NCBI GenBank assembly: GCA_029261655.1 | Contig: JAJDAY010000017.1 | Location: forward strand, 1-64,000 | Direction: 5' to 3' | Length of the DNA: 64,000 nucleotides | Origin: Nitrospinaceae bacterium | GTDB taxonomy: Bacteria; Nitrospinota; Nitrospinia; Nitrospinales; VA-1 | Shown: in pieces, positions 7,982-17,049 of the stretch | Numbering within the stretch: the stretch's first letter is position 1 | Layout: each line of letters opens with the position of its first letter | The notes under the pieces: model-generated | What the model was told of the DNA's origin: nothing | Seen by the model: only the letters and a program-made list of their open reading frames with translations | Databases searched by the model: none | Program-made: the position numbers and the translations under genes

Positions 7982-9313
7982 ATGATTCCTGAACTACTGG
8001 CTCCCGCGGGCAGTCCGGAAAAACTGAAATACGCCCTTGCTTATGGAGCGGACGCGGTTTATGCCGGTATTCCCAAGTTTTCTCTGCGCGCCCGGGAAAA
8101 CGGATTCAAGGACGCTTCCTTAAAAGAGGCGATTGCAACCACGCATGGGCTGGGAAAAAAAATATACATCACCGCAAATATTCTGCCCCAGAACCGCAAG
8201 GTGGCCTCGTTCAAAAAATCCCTGGCCTTTTACGCGGAGGCCAACCCGGATGCTTTTATCATGTCCGACCCTGGGTTGATTCGGTATGCGCTGAACGAAT
8301 TTCCCGAAATTCCGGTCCACCTTTCGGTGCAGACCAACACCATGAACTGGCCTTCGGTGGAGTTCTGGCACGATCAGGGAGTGCGCCGCATCATTTTATC
8401 CAGGGAACTTTCTATGGAGGAAGTTTCAGAGATCCACGAAAAAGTACCGGGCATGGAGCTTGAATCTTTTGTTCACGGAGCGATCTGTATCGCCTATTCG
8501 GGCCGATGTCTGCTTTCCAATTATTTCAATCACCGCGACGCCAATCAGGGAACCTGCACTAACAGCTGTCGGTGGGAATACAACGTCCATAAGGAAGGTG
8601 AAGAGCCAAAGCCATCCTCCTGCGACCAGGGCAACGGGGCCAACGCCGGGGTTCTTCCTCAAAAAGCGCTCGATGGAAATTATTTCATTGAGGAGGTTCA
8701 GCGTCCGGGAGAAATGATGCCCATCGATGAAGACGAGCACGGCACCTATATCATGAACTCCAAGGACTTGAGAGCCATCGAGTTTCTCAAGGAATTGCGG
8801 GCGGCGGGGGTGATTTCATTTAAAATTGAGGGCCGGTCGAAGTCCCTCAATTATCTGTCTTTGGTTACCAAAGCCTACCGCAAGGCGATCGACGATCTGG
8901 CTGAAAACCGGTCGTTCAATCCGGTTCTGATTGATGAAATCAATAAAACCGCCAACCGCGGTTTCACCTCCGCCTTTTATGTTTCCAAATCCAATCGCGA
9001 AACCGAGCGGTTCGATTCTCCGCAGGATGGAGATCTGGCACAGGTGTTTGGCGGACAGGTGCTGGATTTACGCGGCGACGGCATGATGGAAGTGGAAATC
9101 AAAAACCGCGTGCAGGTCGGCGATGAAATGGAGTACATCTCGCCCAATGAACAATACCGATTTCGCATCAACGCCATGCAGGATAAAAACGGCGGGTCCA
9201 TTTCCGTCGCCCACGGCGGTAACGGAACGGCCTGGATTCAGGCCGAAGGCCCGGTGGAGCCTTATTCGTTATTGAGCCTGGTGAAACCCGAAGGGGAGGT
9301 AACTCCCGGCTGA
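7982..9313 (+). CDS. trhP: U32-family protein, tRNA 5-hydroxyuridine synthesis TrhP-like
   Basis: 443 aa, close to the length of E. coli YegQ/TrhP. The N-terminus ELLAPAGSPEKLKYALAYGA, the segment ESFVHGAICIAYSGRCLLSN and the cysteine set C-x-S-x-R-C near NQGTCTNSC match the U32 core; the C-terminal beta domain is present. In TrhP these proteins make 5-hydroxyuridine at tRNA wobble position 34 and bind an iron-sulfur cluster. Older annotation calls the family collagenase/peptidase U32. It appears monocistronic. Confidence 0.87.
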   Translation: MIPELLAPAGSPEKLKYALAYGADAVYAGIPKFSLRARENGFKDASLKEAIATTHGLGKKIYITANILPQNRKVASFKKSLAFYAEANPDAFIMSDPGLIRYALNEFPEIPVHLSVQTNTMNWPSVEFWHDQGVRRIILSRELSMEEVSEIHEKVPGMELESFVHGAICIAYSGRCLLSNYFNHRDANQGTCTNSCRWEYNVHKEGEEPKPSSCDQGNGANAGVLPQKALDGNYFIEEVQRPGEMMPIDEDEHGTYIMNSKDLRAIEFLKELRAAGVISFKIEGRSKSLNYLSLVTKAYRKAIDDLAENRSFNPVLIDEINKTANRGFTSAFYVSKSNRETERFDSPQDGDLAQVFGGQVLDLRGDGMMEVEIKNRVQVGDEMEYISPNEQYRFRINAMQDKNGGSISVAHGGNGTAWIQAEGPVEPYSLLSLVKPEGEVTPG

Positions 9314-9398
9314 CATCGGCTTCGTACTTGCGCCTTTGAGAACCTCTCAACTCAATAAACGGCTGAAGCCACTTCCTTCCGGGCGGGAGCGAGGTGTT

Positions 9399-9620
9399 TT
9401 ATTTGTTGTTCTTTTTGGGAGTTTCCACCCAGGCGATGGTCACAAGGATGACCACCACCAGAAAGAAACCCAACCAGTCGGAGAAGCTGTCGAGGCGATA
9501 ATCAAGAATGTCGTAGGCAAGAGTGCCGTCGAACAACAGGGCCAGGAGTGCCAGAATTAATAACAAGGCCCCTTTTTTCAAAATCGACCCCAGGCTTTTT
9601 TGGGATGAGCCCAGGGCCAC
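9399..9620 (-). CDS. Small two-TM membrane protein
   Basis: 73 aa from GTG 9620. Two hydrophobic segments (ALLLILALLALLF and LGFFLVVVILVTIAW) flank an acidic loop, and the tail is Lys-rich (TPKKNNK). No family was recognised. The start is uncertain: no strong ribosome site precedes GTG, and a TTG further in is possible. Confidence 0.45.
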   Translation of the reverse strand: MALGSSQKSLGSILKKGALLLILALLALLFDGTLAYDILDYRLDSFSDWLGFFLVVVILVTIAWVETPKKNNK

Positions 9621-9794
9621 AGGCGTGGACGGTCCTCGGGATTGGATGAATTTGGTTTCCTTGGTTTCATGGCCGGCGGATAAAAATTTTGTTCCATCTC
9701 GAAACTAAAATATAATACTTTCGTCTAAATCATATCAATTATTTATTCCCGTTACCTGGGTCACACGAATATACACTCTGGAGAATATCTTTAA

Positions 9795-10799
9795 ATGGCA
9801 GTCCCTCTCAGGCAGGCCCTCACCATCGGCCTCTATTTATTTCGTCAGAAACTAAAGGGCCGTAAAAAATATCCGCTGGTATTGATGCTGGAACCTCTGT
9901 TCCGGTGCAATCTGGAGTGTGTGGGATGTGGAAAAATCCAGAAGCCCAACGAAATTCTGAAGCAGAACCTCAGCCCGGCGGACTGTCTCAAGGCGGCCAA
10001 AGAATGCGGGGCGCCCATAGTTTCCATTGCCGGCGGCGAGCCTTTGATGCACCCCCAGATTCAGGAAATCGTAGAGGGTCTTCTCAAGCAGGGGCGTTAT
10101 GTATATTTGTGCACCAACGCGCTGTTACTGGACAATTTTCTGGGCAAGCTTCCGGTGTCACCTTTGTTGACGCTTTCGGTTCACCTGGACGGCATGGAAG
10201 AAGATCATGACCGCATTGTGGCCCAGAAAGGCACGTTTAATACAGCGGTCGAGGCCATTAAAAAAGCCAAGTCGATGGGCTACCGGGTCAACAGTGCCAC
10301 CACTTTTTTTGATGAGATGACGGTTGCCAAGGCGGAAGAGTTTCTTGATTTTGTAAAGCCGCTTGGGGTCGATGGGGTGACATTGGCGTCGGCGTTTCAA
10401 TACCGCGACGCGCCCGATCAGGACCACTTTTTCGGTCGAAAACGGACCTTTGAGTTTTTCAATGAGTTGCTGGAAAAAAATAAAAACGGCCGCTGGAACA
10501 TCAATCACTCTCCCTTATATATTGACTTTCTAAAGGGACGGCGTGATTACAATTGTACCCCCTGGGGCAATCCCAATTACTCCGTTCTGGGCTGGCAGAA
10601 ACCCTGCTACCTGCTGGACGACGGTTACGTGGATACTTTTGAGGAACTTTTAGAAACCACGGATTGGGAAAACTACGGTCACCAGAACAATCCGAAGTGT
10701 GCGGACTGTACCGCGCATTGCGGCTATGAAGCCACTGCCCTTGAAGACGCGACTGCCAGTTTCGGCAACATGGTCCATTCCGCGAAGGCGATGTTTTGA
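9795..10799 (+). CDS. hpnH: Hopanoid biosynthesis radical SAM protein HpnH
   Basis: 334 aa. The radical SAM motif is CNLECVGC (C38, C42, C45), followed by SIAGGEPLMH and a C-terminal cysteine cluster CADCTAHCGYE. HpnH joins an adenosyl group from SAM to diploptene, giving adenosylhopane, the first step of extended hopanoid side chains. The N-terminus MAVPLRQALTIGLYLFRQK and the overall length match the family closely. GGAGA lies 11 bases before ATG. Other hopanoid genes are not in the window. Confidence 0.95.
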   Translation: MAVPLRQALTIGLYLFRQKLKGRKKYPLVLMLEPLFRCNLECVGCGKIQKPNEILKQNLSPADCLKAAKECGAPIVSIAGGEPLMHPQIQEIVEGLLKQGRYVYLCTNALLLDNFLGKLPVSPLLTLSVHLDGMEEDHDRIVAQKGTFNTAVEAIKKAKSMGYRVNSATTFFDEMTVAKAEEFLDFVKPLGVDGVTLASAFQYRDAPDQDHFFGRKRTFEFFNELLEKNKNGRWNINHSPLYIDFLKGRRDYNCTPWGNPNYSVLGWQKPCYLLDDGYVDTFEELLETTDWENYGHQNNPKCADCTAHCGYEATALEDATASFGNMVHSAKAMF

Positions 10800-10836
10800 C
10801 CCCGCCCAGTCTCGCCAAACCCTCACAATAAAATAC

Positions 10837-11319
10837 TCAGGATGAAGTTTTAAGGCCTTCCGGGAGAACGGTGGTTTCATCCACCCTGGCTTTTGCGATC
10901 TGTTCCGGGGTCAGCCCTTCGGCCATCTTTAGGTTGGCGCCCTGTAATTGAGTTTGTTCAAGGTCGGCTTCCTGAAAATCGGCTCGCATCAGATTGGTGT
11001 TTTTCAGGTTGGCGTTTTTCAGGTTTGCCCAGCGAAGATTGGCGCCGCGAAGATTGGCTTTTTCAAAGTTGGCGTTTTCGAGATCTGTTTTTTTAAGGTA
11101 GGCCCCATACAAATACGCCTCCTGAAAATTCGCCTGCCTGAGGTTGGCCCCCATGAACACCGCGCCTTTGAGACGGGCTTTCTGGAAATTGGCCGCCCGC
11201 CCTTCTTTGCCACCCGACCGCACCCACTTGACATGGTTTCCGAGCGACTCTTTAATTTCCGCTGGGGTGATTTCCCGTTGCGCGGACGAGGTATCCGAAT
11301 TTTCGGTAGGATCGTTCAT
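10837..11319 (-). CDS. Pentapeptide-repeat protein
   Basis: 160 aa. Residues 45-135 are tandem A(N/D)Lxx/A(N/D)Fxx repeats (for example GANLRWANLKNANLKNTNL), expected to form a right-handed beta-helix. The N-terminal 40 residues are polar; the tail is ITPEQIA-like (LTPEQIAKARVDE), often seen at the end of such proteins. Role unknown. It converges on hpnH. Confidence 0.9.
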   Translation of the reverse strand: MNDPTENSDTSSAQREITPAEIKESLGNHVKWVRSGGKEGRAANFQKARLKGAVFMGANLRQANFQEAYLYGAYLKKTDLENANFEKANLRGANLRWANLKNANLKNTNLMRADFQEADLEQTQLQGANLKMAEGLTPEQIAKARVDETTVLPEGLKTSS

Positions 11320-11472
11320 TGCAAACTATCATAAACGAGTTGTTTGTTTTAGGGAATCAATTTTCCGCCTCCCAGCAGGTCAAATACAACCCCGGATGAA
11401 AATCCAACCCTCGGTTGGGGTTGGGGCTGTAAAAGTTTTTCTGGTTTGGGTGCGGGGGACGTTGAGTCGGGT

Positions 11473-12321
11473 TCAGGAGAGTTCCACTTTGGACAGCAGT
11501 TCGCGGTATTTTGGGTTGGCAGGTTCGGCTTTCAAAGCCAGTTCAATGGAGTGCAAGGCGGCGGCCTTGTCTTTTTCCATGAAGTGGCTCAAGGCGATCT
11601 GATAATGAGCCTCGGTGTAATAGGGATTGACCGTCAGCGAATTTTGAAAAGCGGTGATCGCCTGGCTGTGCTTCTTCTGGCCCTGATAAAGCATGCCCAG
11701 GTTGAAATGGGTGAGCATTCCTTTTGGGTTTACCGCCAATGATTTCTGAAAAATTTCCTCCGCCTTTTTAGTATTTCCCATAAGGCGGTAGCTGTCTCCC
11801 AGGTTGTTGAGGTAGGTCGAGTTGCCCGGCTCATGGGCCAGGGCCTGCCGGTAATGTTCAATGGCTTGGACGTAGTTTTTTTCTATCTTATAGAGATTGG
11901 CGATATTGTTGTGAGCTTTTGAGTCGTTATCGGTTTCATGGGCCGAGATCGCGTGCTCCCATTGTTTGCGCGCCCGGTCGGCTTTTCCCTGAGCGTAATA
12001 AACCATTCCCAGATTGATGTGGACCTGCACATTTTCCGGTTCGAGTGCGAGGATCTTTTCAAAGGACGTTTGGGCGTCATCGAATTGTTTGAGTCCGAAA
12101 TGCACGAGACCTTTTTTGCGCCTGGCCTTTTGGTTATTGGGATCGTGTTTCAGCGCCAGGTCGAACTCCTCAAGGGAGTTTTTATAGAGAGACATTTTGG
12201 CGAATTCCAGCCCCAGGTTGTAGTGGGATTCCGATTCTTTGGAATCCACCTTGATTTCTCCCGAGGTGCAGGAGAACAGGAATACAGACAGGAAAAAAGC
12301 CGTGGAAAGGATTTTCATCAT
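11473..12321 (-). CDS. TPR-repeat lipoprotein
   Basis: 282 aa. A lipoprotein signal with lipobox LFSC (cysteine near 18) is followed by about seven tetratricopeptide repeats (motifs such as AHNNIANLYKIEKNYVQAIE and THFNLGMLYQGQKKHSQAI). Expected to be anchored in the periplasm as a protein-protein scaffold. The start codon is one of two adjacent ATGs. It sits downstream of the two paralogous secreted proteins on the same strand but behind a strong terminator, so it is probably a separate unit. Confidence 0.9.
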   Translation of the reverse strand: MMKILSTAFFLSVFLFSCTSGEIKVDSKESESHYNLGLEFAKMSLYKNSLEEFDLALKHDPNNQKARRKKGLVHFGLKQFDDAQTSFEKILALEPENVQVHINLGMVYYAQGKADRARKQWEHAISAHETDNDSKAHNNIANLYKIEKNYVQAIEHYRQALAHEPGNSTYLNNLGDSYRLMGNTKKAEEIFQKSLAVNPKGMLTHFNLGMLYQGQKKHSQAITAFQNSLTVNPYYTEAHYQIALSHFMEKDKAAALHSIELALKAEPANPKYRELLSKVELS

Positions 12322-12344
12322 GGTCAGGTCCGGAATTTGGTAAG

Positions 12345-12376
12345 AAAAAAAGGGGTCAGCCGGGATGGCTGACCCC
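12345..12376 (-). terminator. Strong intrinsic terminator of the secreted-paralogue genes
   Basis: On the minus strand GGGGTCAGCC, loop ATCCC and GGCTGACCCC form a 10-bp perfect stem followed by seven Ts and TCTT. It lies just after the stop of the gene at 12400. Confidence 0.92.
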
Positions 12377-12399
12377 TGAAAGGATGTTACATCAAATGA

Positions 12400-13047
12400 T
12401 CAGTTGATGCCACGTGCAGGACCTGTAAAACTGGTGTCTCCATCCTGCAGAATACCGTCGGGCACAACGCCAATGGAGGAATCATGGCCGTCGCCGACGA
12501 ACTCCATCGCAAACCCGGTTCCGCTGGAAGGAATGAACACCACGCCCCACATGTTCAACTGCGATACGTTGTCATACTTCCTAACTCCGCCCACGCTGGT
12601 CGCAACGGTCGGGGCCTCGTTTATCCCCACAACCCGTACGTTCCCAAACTGAGCGGAGGTGTCGGTCGTGATGATATGGGTTCTGGAATTGTTGAACGCG
12701 GCGCTTGACGCTTTAATGGAATTGCCTGCATCAACAATGAAAACCCGGTGGGTTTCTCCGGCGTCCACGGTAAATGTGACCGACCGGCCCGCCGCGTTGT
12801 TCGGTACCGTGGTCATACCCAATACTTCGAGGACCACACCCACCTGAGTCAACGAAGAGTTCAGGGATGGATGGCTGAAACCCATGAAAGTGTAACTGTC
12901 ATTGGGCACGGTTTGGGCGTAGGGTGAAACCGCGACCCGGGCGCTGTCCGTCGTGATCGGCGCCGATAATATTTGAGCCTGAGCGGTCGCGGCCATGGCC
13001 ACAAACCCCATCAGGGTGAGCATCATGATTAAGAAATTTTTTTTCAT
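12400..13047 (-). CDS. Secreted protein of unknown family (paralogue B)
   Basis: 215 aa with a Sec signal peptide (MKKNFLIMMLTLMGFVAM, cleavage near AQA). The mature part is beta-rich, with few charged residues and no cysteine. Segments DSYTFMGFSHPSL, HRVFIV, MWGVVFI and TGFAMEFVGDGHDS recur in the neighbour at 13104, so the two are tandem paralogues. AAGGAGAA lies eight bases before ATG, and a strong terminator follows. I do not recognise the family; a surface or extracellular structural protein is a guess. Confidence 0.8.
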   Translation of the reverse strand: MKKNFLIMMLTLMGFVAMAATAQAQILSAPITTDSARVAVSPYAQTVPNDSYTFMGFSHPSLNSSLTQVGVVLEVLGMTTVPNNAAGRSVTFTVDAGETHRVFIVDAGNSIKASSAAFNNSRTHIITTDTSAQFGNVRVVGINEAPTVATSVGGVRKYDNVSQLNMWGVVFIPSSGTGFAMEFVGDGHDSSIGVVPDGILQDGDTSFTGPARGIN

Positions 13048-13103
13048 CTGTCGTTCTCCTTAGTCTATATGGCTAAATTCATTTTCGAAATTATATTATT
13101 TGC

Positions 13104-13703
13104 TTACGGGCCAACGCCACTCACTCCAGCATTATCAGCGTTGACAGCAAGGGCTTCACTGTCATGCATGTCGCCGATGAACTCCATCGCGAATCCGGTG
13201 GTGTTGGTCTCGATCACGACCGCGCCCCAGTAGGAAAGCATGGTGACATCGCGCCAGCCATCAATTCCACCTGTTCCTCCGGTTCCTGTTCGTTGTTCCG
13301 GGTTTGAAGCGACCGGATCAAAGCGAACGTGACCGTGCTCAAAATTGGTCGTTCCCGATATGAACGCCGCAGTTGAAATGCTCGTCGGGTTGATGGCTGA
13401 TTGCTGGGTCCGAACGATAAAAACCCTTTTGGTGGTTCCAGCCGAAAGAGTGAAAGAAGTGGCTGTACCAAAAGCCGCCTGGTCCTTTTGGATAGCATTG
13501 ACGGTCACTCCGATTTGTGAGGCCATGCCAGACAAAGAAGGATGGGTCACCGCAATGAAGGTGTAGGACGTGCTGTCGGACTGCCAGTAAGGAGATACGA
13601 CACGAGATTTATTTTCTATGGCAAAAGCATTTCCCGTGCAAACCGCAATCAATAACATCAGGGCGGTGGCTTGGGAAAATCGCGTAAAAAGCTTGATTTT
13701 CAT
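13104..13703 (-). CDS. Secreted protein of unknown family (paralogue A)
   Basis: 199 aa. The signal peptide is followed by a beta-rich mature chain with TSYTFIAVTHPSL, KRVFIV, YWGAVVIETN and TGFAMEFIGDMHDS, aligning along its length with the product of the next gene. The most conserved points are the SYTF...HPSL element and the C-terminal GFAMEF(I/V)GD-HDS element. GGAG lies nine bases before ATG. The 5' leader holds an orphan AAGGAGGTGA about 90 bases upstream. Function unknown. Confidence 0.8.
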   Translation of the reverse strand: MKIKLFTRFSQATALMLLIAVCTGNAFAIENKSRVVSPYWQSDSTSYTFIAVTHPSLSGMASQIGVTVNAIQKDQAAFGTATSFTLSAGTTKRVFIVRTQQSAINPTSISTAAFISGTTNFEHGHVRFDPVASNPEQRTGTGGTGGIDGWRDVTMLSYWGAVVIETNTTGFAMEFIGDMHDSEALAVNADNAGVSGVGP

Positions 13704-14085
13704 TATGTTTGACTCCTATATATGCAAAATATGCAAATTGAATTTGGTTTCATTTTTAAAAATTGAAACAAAGCCTCTTTTGTCGGCGGTCACCTCCTTA
13801 ATTTTTCATTAATAATTAATTCCTACGAGTCATATATGTAGAGTTCGTCTTTGGAGTCCCAAAATCTTGCTAAATTTATCTTCTTCAGGAAACCAAAGCA
13901 CAATTCCTCATTCCTAATATCGGCAGAAGAATTGTTTTCTTGAGTTTTAATTGATTTCTATATAATTTATATGAAAATTCCCCTCTTTCAATAAAATGGT
14001 TTTTAGACCGGTTGTGCTGAGCCCCGCTTTTTGATATAATTTCGTGTTTTCAAAATCGGCATAACATTCTGAAAGTACATTAGTT
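13704..14085. other. Intergenic leader/promoter region between divergent units
   Basis: About 380 AT-rich bases. On the minus strand there is a near-complete extended Shine-Dalgarno (TAAGGAGGTGACC, 13788-13800) with no start codon at usual spacing, followed by a hairpin GTTTCA...TGAAAC (13748-13770). Promoters for the pilus operon and for the secreted paralogues should lie here. No coding frame is supported. Confidence 0.4.
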
Positions 14086-14877
14086 ATGAATGCAGTACAG
14101 ATGAAATTCCTTGCCCTGCCGTCGAGGCTGTTGCTATGTCTTGGCTTATTGTTTGTCGGATATCTGGGAGGGTGTGCCAGTGACAAGGCCTCCGAAGTAT
14201 CCCAGGCCCAAACAAAATTCCAGGAAGGGTTGGGGTTTGGGTCCATAAAAGACCAGAAGATGATGACCGCCCGATTCAAAGAAGCCGTCGACCTTGAGCC
14301 TTCGAATGAGCAGTATCGTGTTCATTTGGGCATGGCTTATTTTATTCAAGGAAATATGAAAGGTGCGGAAGAAGAATTCAAGCAGGCTTTAAAAATTAAT
14401 AATGACTCCAAGGAGGCCTACCGGCAGTTGGGCCGTCTCTATATGCGGCAAGGAGATTGGGACAATGCCGTGATCAATTTTGAAGAGGATCTGAAACGGC
14501 CGGGAACCGTTAGGCCGCATCGAGTTTATAACTGGCTGGCGTTGAGTTATTTCAGCCAGGGTAATTATGATCGGGCAGAGGAGCAATGGTTGAAAGCCCT
14601 GGAGCTGAAAGACAACGCCGCCATTCGTCTGAATCTTGCCCTGGCCTACAAGGAACGGGAGAATTTCGATAAGGCGACGGAATCATTGAAGAAGGCCGTG
14701 GTTCTCGACCCCGACTTCGCACAAGCCCACTACGAATTATCCCAGCTGTTCGTCCTCAATAAGGAAATGAAACAAGCGGTGAGGCATTTCAAAAAAGTCA
14801 TACGCCTGGAGCCCAGAAGTGAATGGGCCCGTTTATCTAAAAAATATCTGGACTTGATCCAACAACCTAAAAATTAA
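14086..14877 (+). CDS. TPR lipoprotein, PilF/PilW-like
   Basis: 263 aa. The N-terminal signal ends in lipobox LGGC (cysteine near 30), followed by about six TPRs (EQYRVHLGMAYFIQGNMKGA, EAYRQLGRLYMRQGDWDNA). Such lipoproteins act as the pilotin that helps the PilQ secretin assemble. The first gene of the pilus operon, it ends two bases before the next ATG. Start may be ATG 14086 or ATG 14101. The pilotin role is inferred from the architecture and the PilT/PilC neighbours. Confidence 0.8.
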   Translation: MNAVQMKFLALPSRLLLCLGLLFVGYLGGCASDKASEVSQAQTKFQEGLGFGSIKDQKMMTARFKEAVDLEPSNEQYRVHLGMAYFIQGNMKGAEEEFKQALKINNDSKEAYRQLGRLYMRQGDWDNAVINFEEDLKRPGTVRPHRVYNWLALSYFSQGNYDRAEEQWLKALELKDNAAIRLNLALAYKERENFDKATESLKKAVVLDPDFAQAHYELSQLFVLNKEMKQAVRHFKKVIRLEPRSEWARLSKKYLDLIQQPKN

Positions 14878-14879
14878 TC

Positions 14880-15959
14880 ATGGTCGAAAATTTTGGTTTG
14901 CATTTGAAACATGAACGGGAACTTCGGGGCGTGTCTTTGGAGGAAATCGCCGAATCAACCCGGATTCATATTCGTTATCTGGAAGCGCTTGAGAACAATG
15001 AGTTCGATAAAATGCCAGGGGAGGTTTTCGTTAAAGGTTATATCCGTTCCTACGCCCGGGTCATCGGATTTGATTCCGAAGAAATGGTCAACGTCTACGA
15101 CGAGTCTGTCGGCAAAGATCGAAAGAAAGAACTTGGTGAAATTGAACTCACCCAGGACAACGTCAAGTCCGGGAAAAAAAAGACGGCGGGTTATATCTTT
15201 CTGGGCCTTGCTCTGACCGCCGGATTATTGCTGGGATACTCATTTTTCGGCGACATGATAGATAAGAATAAAAAACAGCAGGCCAGGTTGCCTGCGAAAG
15301 AAACACCTGCCAAACAGGGTGAGCCTGAGGTTTCATCAGACGCGGACCCTGCAGAAAAAATCGAGTTTGATATTGATGAGCAGAATCAAGATAACAACCC
15401 GGAAAACTCACAAAACGCGGCTGATTCCGTTGAAATTGAAACCCCGGCTACGCCAACCGACCCCACCTCCGAAATGACCGGGGAAGAAGGCACGCAAAAC
15501 GAGGATGTCGGGAGCGCGGAACCGGTGGTTACGACGGAACCTTCTGACCCCCAGGAAGATAAAAAAGAAGAGCCTAAAACCCCGATAGAATCGGCAGTAA
15601 TGGAAAAAAATCCCCCATCAGTAGAAAAACCGGTTATAATTCAACAGGTTATGGAAGATTCGCCGGCGCCGGTTCCCTCCGGTCAGAGCCTGTCGGAGAT
15701 GGATGTAAAGCCTCTGCGTTTAAAAATTCAGGTGCAGGGGAATTCCTGGTTCAACGTGACGGTAGACAATAGCAAGGAAGAGGATTTTATTCTTCCCGGG
15801 GGTTCCAGCAAAAACGTATATGGTAGGGAAAAGATTCAATTGACGATCGGTAACCGGAATGGGACAAAACTTTTTTTGAATGAACAGCCGATTGACTTGC
15901 CCCCCGGTTCCAGCGATGTGATAAGGAATTTTGATATTACCGCCAACCTTCTTGAGTGA
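14880..15959 (+). CDS. RodZ-like protein: HTH, TM segment, DUF4115
   Basis: 359 aa. A Cro/C1-type HTH with the RodZ signature (LKHERELRGVSLEEIAESTR; GEVFVKGYIRSYAR) is followed by one TM segment (YIFLGLALTAGLLLGYSFF, about 103-122), a long acidic Pro/Glu-rich linker and a C-terminal DUF4115 beta domain (KIQVQGNSWFNVTVD). In rods RodZ links MreB to the wall machinery; here its place in the pilus operon may reflect a different or extra role (inference). Confidence 0.88.
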   Translation: MVENFGLHLKHERELRGVSLEEIAESTRIHIRYLEALENNEFDKMPGEVFVKGYIRSYARVIGFDSEEMVNVYDESVGKDRKKELGEIELTQDNVKSGKKKTAGYIFLGLALTAGLLLGYSFFGDMIDKNKKQQARLPAKETPAKQGEPEVSSDADPAEKIEFDIDEQNQDNNPENSQNAADSVEIETPATPTDPTSEMTGEEGTQNEDVGSAEPVVTTEPSDPQEDKKEEPKTPIESAVMEKNPPSVEKPVIIQQVMEDSPAPVPSGQSLSEMDVKPLRLKIQVQGNSWFNVTVDNSKEEDFILPGGSSKNVYGREKIQLTIGNRNGTKLFLNEQPIDLPPGSSDVIRNFDITANLLE

Positions 15960-15965
15960 TTATAC

Positions 15966-17039
15966 GTGGCAAAAATAGACGCTTTTTTTAAGTTAATGAA
16001 TGAGCAGGGTGCCTCCGACCTGCACCTGGTGGCGGGTTCCCAGCCGGTTCTCAGAGTCCACGGGGATATGGAACGTGTCAAGTACAAGGAGCTTGAAAAC
16101 GACGAGTTGAAAAGCATTCTGTATGAGATCGCTCCAGAAGACAAAATCAAAATTTTTGAAGAAACCGGTGACATTGATTTTGCCTATGAAATTCCCAATC
16201 TGGCGCGGTACCGAGCCAATTATTTTCAGCAGAAGTGGGGCGTCGGGGCGGTCTTTCGGGAAATTCCCAGTGAAATACTGACAGCGGAGCAACTGGGTCT
16301 GCCGTCGGTCATTTCCAAATTAGCCATGCTCCATAAGGGGCTGGTGCTGGTCACAGGGCCCACGGGCAGTGGTAAATCGACCACGCTCGCGGCCATGATT
16401 GACTACATCAACAGCCGAAAAAAAAGCCACATCATCACGATCGAAGACCCGGTGGAGTTTGTCCACCGAAACAAGAATTGCATCATCAACCATCGCGAGG
16501 TGGGAATCCACACGCAAGGTTTTAAGTCCGCCCTCAGAGGGGCTCTCCGTGAAGACCCCGATATTATTCTGGTGGGTGAAATGCGTGATCTGGAAACCAT
16601 TGAGCTTGCTCTCGAAGCCGCTTCCACCGGTCACCTTGTTTTTGGAACCTTGCACACGCAAAGTGCGGCTAAAACCATCGACCGTGTCATCGATGTTTTT
16701 CCGGCGCATCAGCAGGCGCAAATCCGCACGACCTTGTCGGAATCACTTAAAGGAGTGGTGGCGCAGAATTTATTTAAACGCGTCGATAAAAAAGCCCGGA
16801 TGGCGGTATTGGAAGTGCTTGTGGTGACCCCCGCCGTGTCCAACCTGATTCGGGAAGGAAAAACCTTTCAGATTCCTTCGGCGATTCAGACCGGCAAAAA
16901 ATTTGGCATGCAGTCTTTGGACGATGCCATTCTCAAAGCGTTGGAAGACCGGAAAATCTCTCCTGAAGATGCGTTTGAAAAAGCAATTGTCAAAGAACGG
17001 TTCATTCATTTCTTGAAAAAGCCACCCGAATTTATTTAA
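15966..17039 (+). CDS. pilT: Type IV pilus retraction ATPase PilT
   Basis: 357 aa from GTG. The N-terminal domain has SDLHLVAGSQPVLRVHG; then Walker A GPTGSGKSTT, Asp box ITIEDPVEFVH, Walker B DIILVGEMRDLET, His box GHLVFGTLHT, and a C-terminal AVSNLIREGK that corresponds to the PilT-specific AIRNLIRE motif. PilT hexamers depolymerise the pilus and drive twitching. The length is normal. The second PilT-like gene follows after ten bases. Confidence 0.95.
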   Translation: MAKIDAFFKLMNEQGASDLHLVAGSQPVLRVHGDMERVKYKELENDELKSILYEIAPEDKIKIFEETGDIDFAYEIPNLARYRANYFQQKWGVGAVFREIPSEILTAEQLGLPSVISKLAMLHKGLVLVTGPTGSGKSTTLAAMIDYINSRKKSHIITIEDPVEFVHRNKNCIINHREVGIHTQGFKSALRGALREDPDIILVGEMRDLETIELALEAASTGHLVFGTLHTQSAAKTIDRVIDVFPAHQQAQIRTTLSESLKGVVAQNLFKRVDKKARMAVLEVLVVTPAVSNLIREGKTFQIPSAIQTGKKFGMQSLDDAILKALEDRKISPEDAFEKAIVKERFIHFLKKPPEFI

Positions 17040-17049
17040 AAAGGGATCC

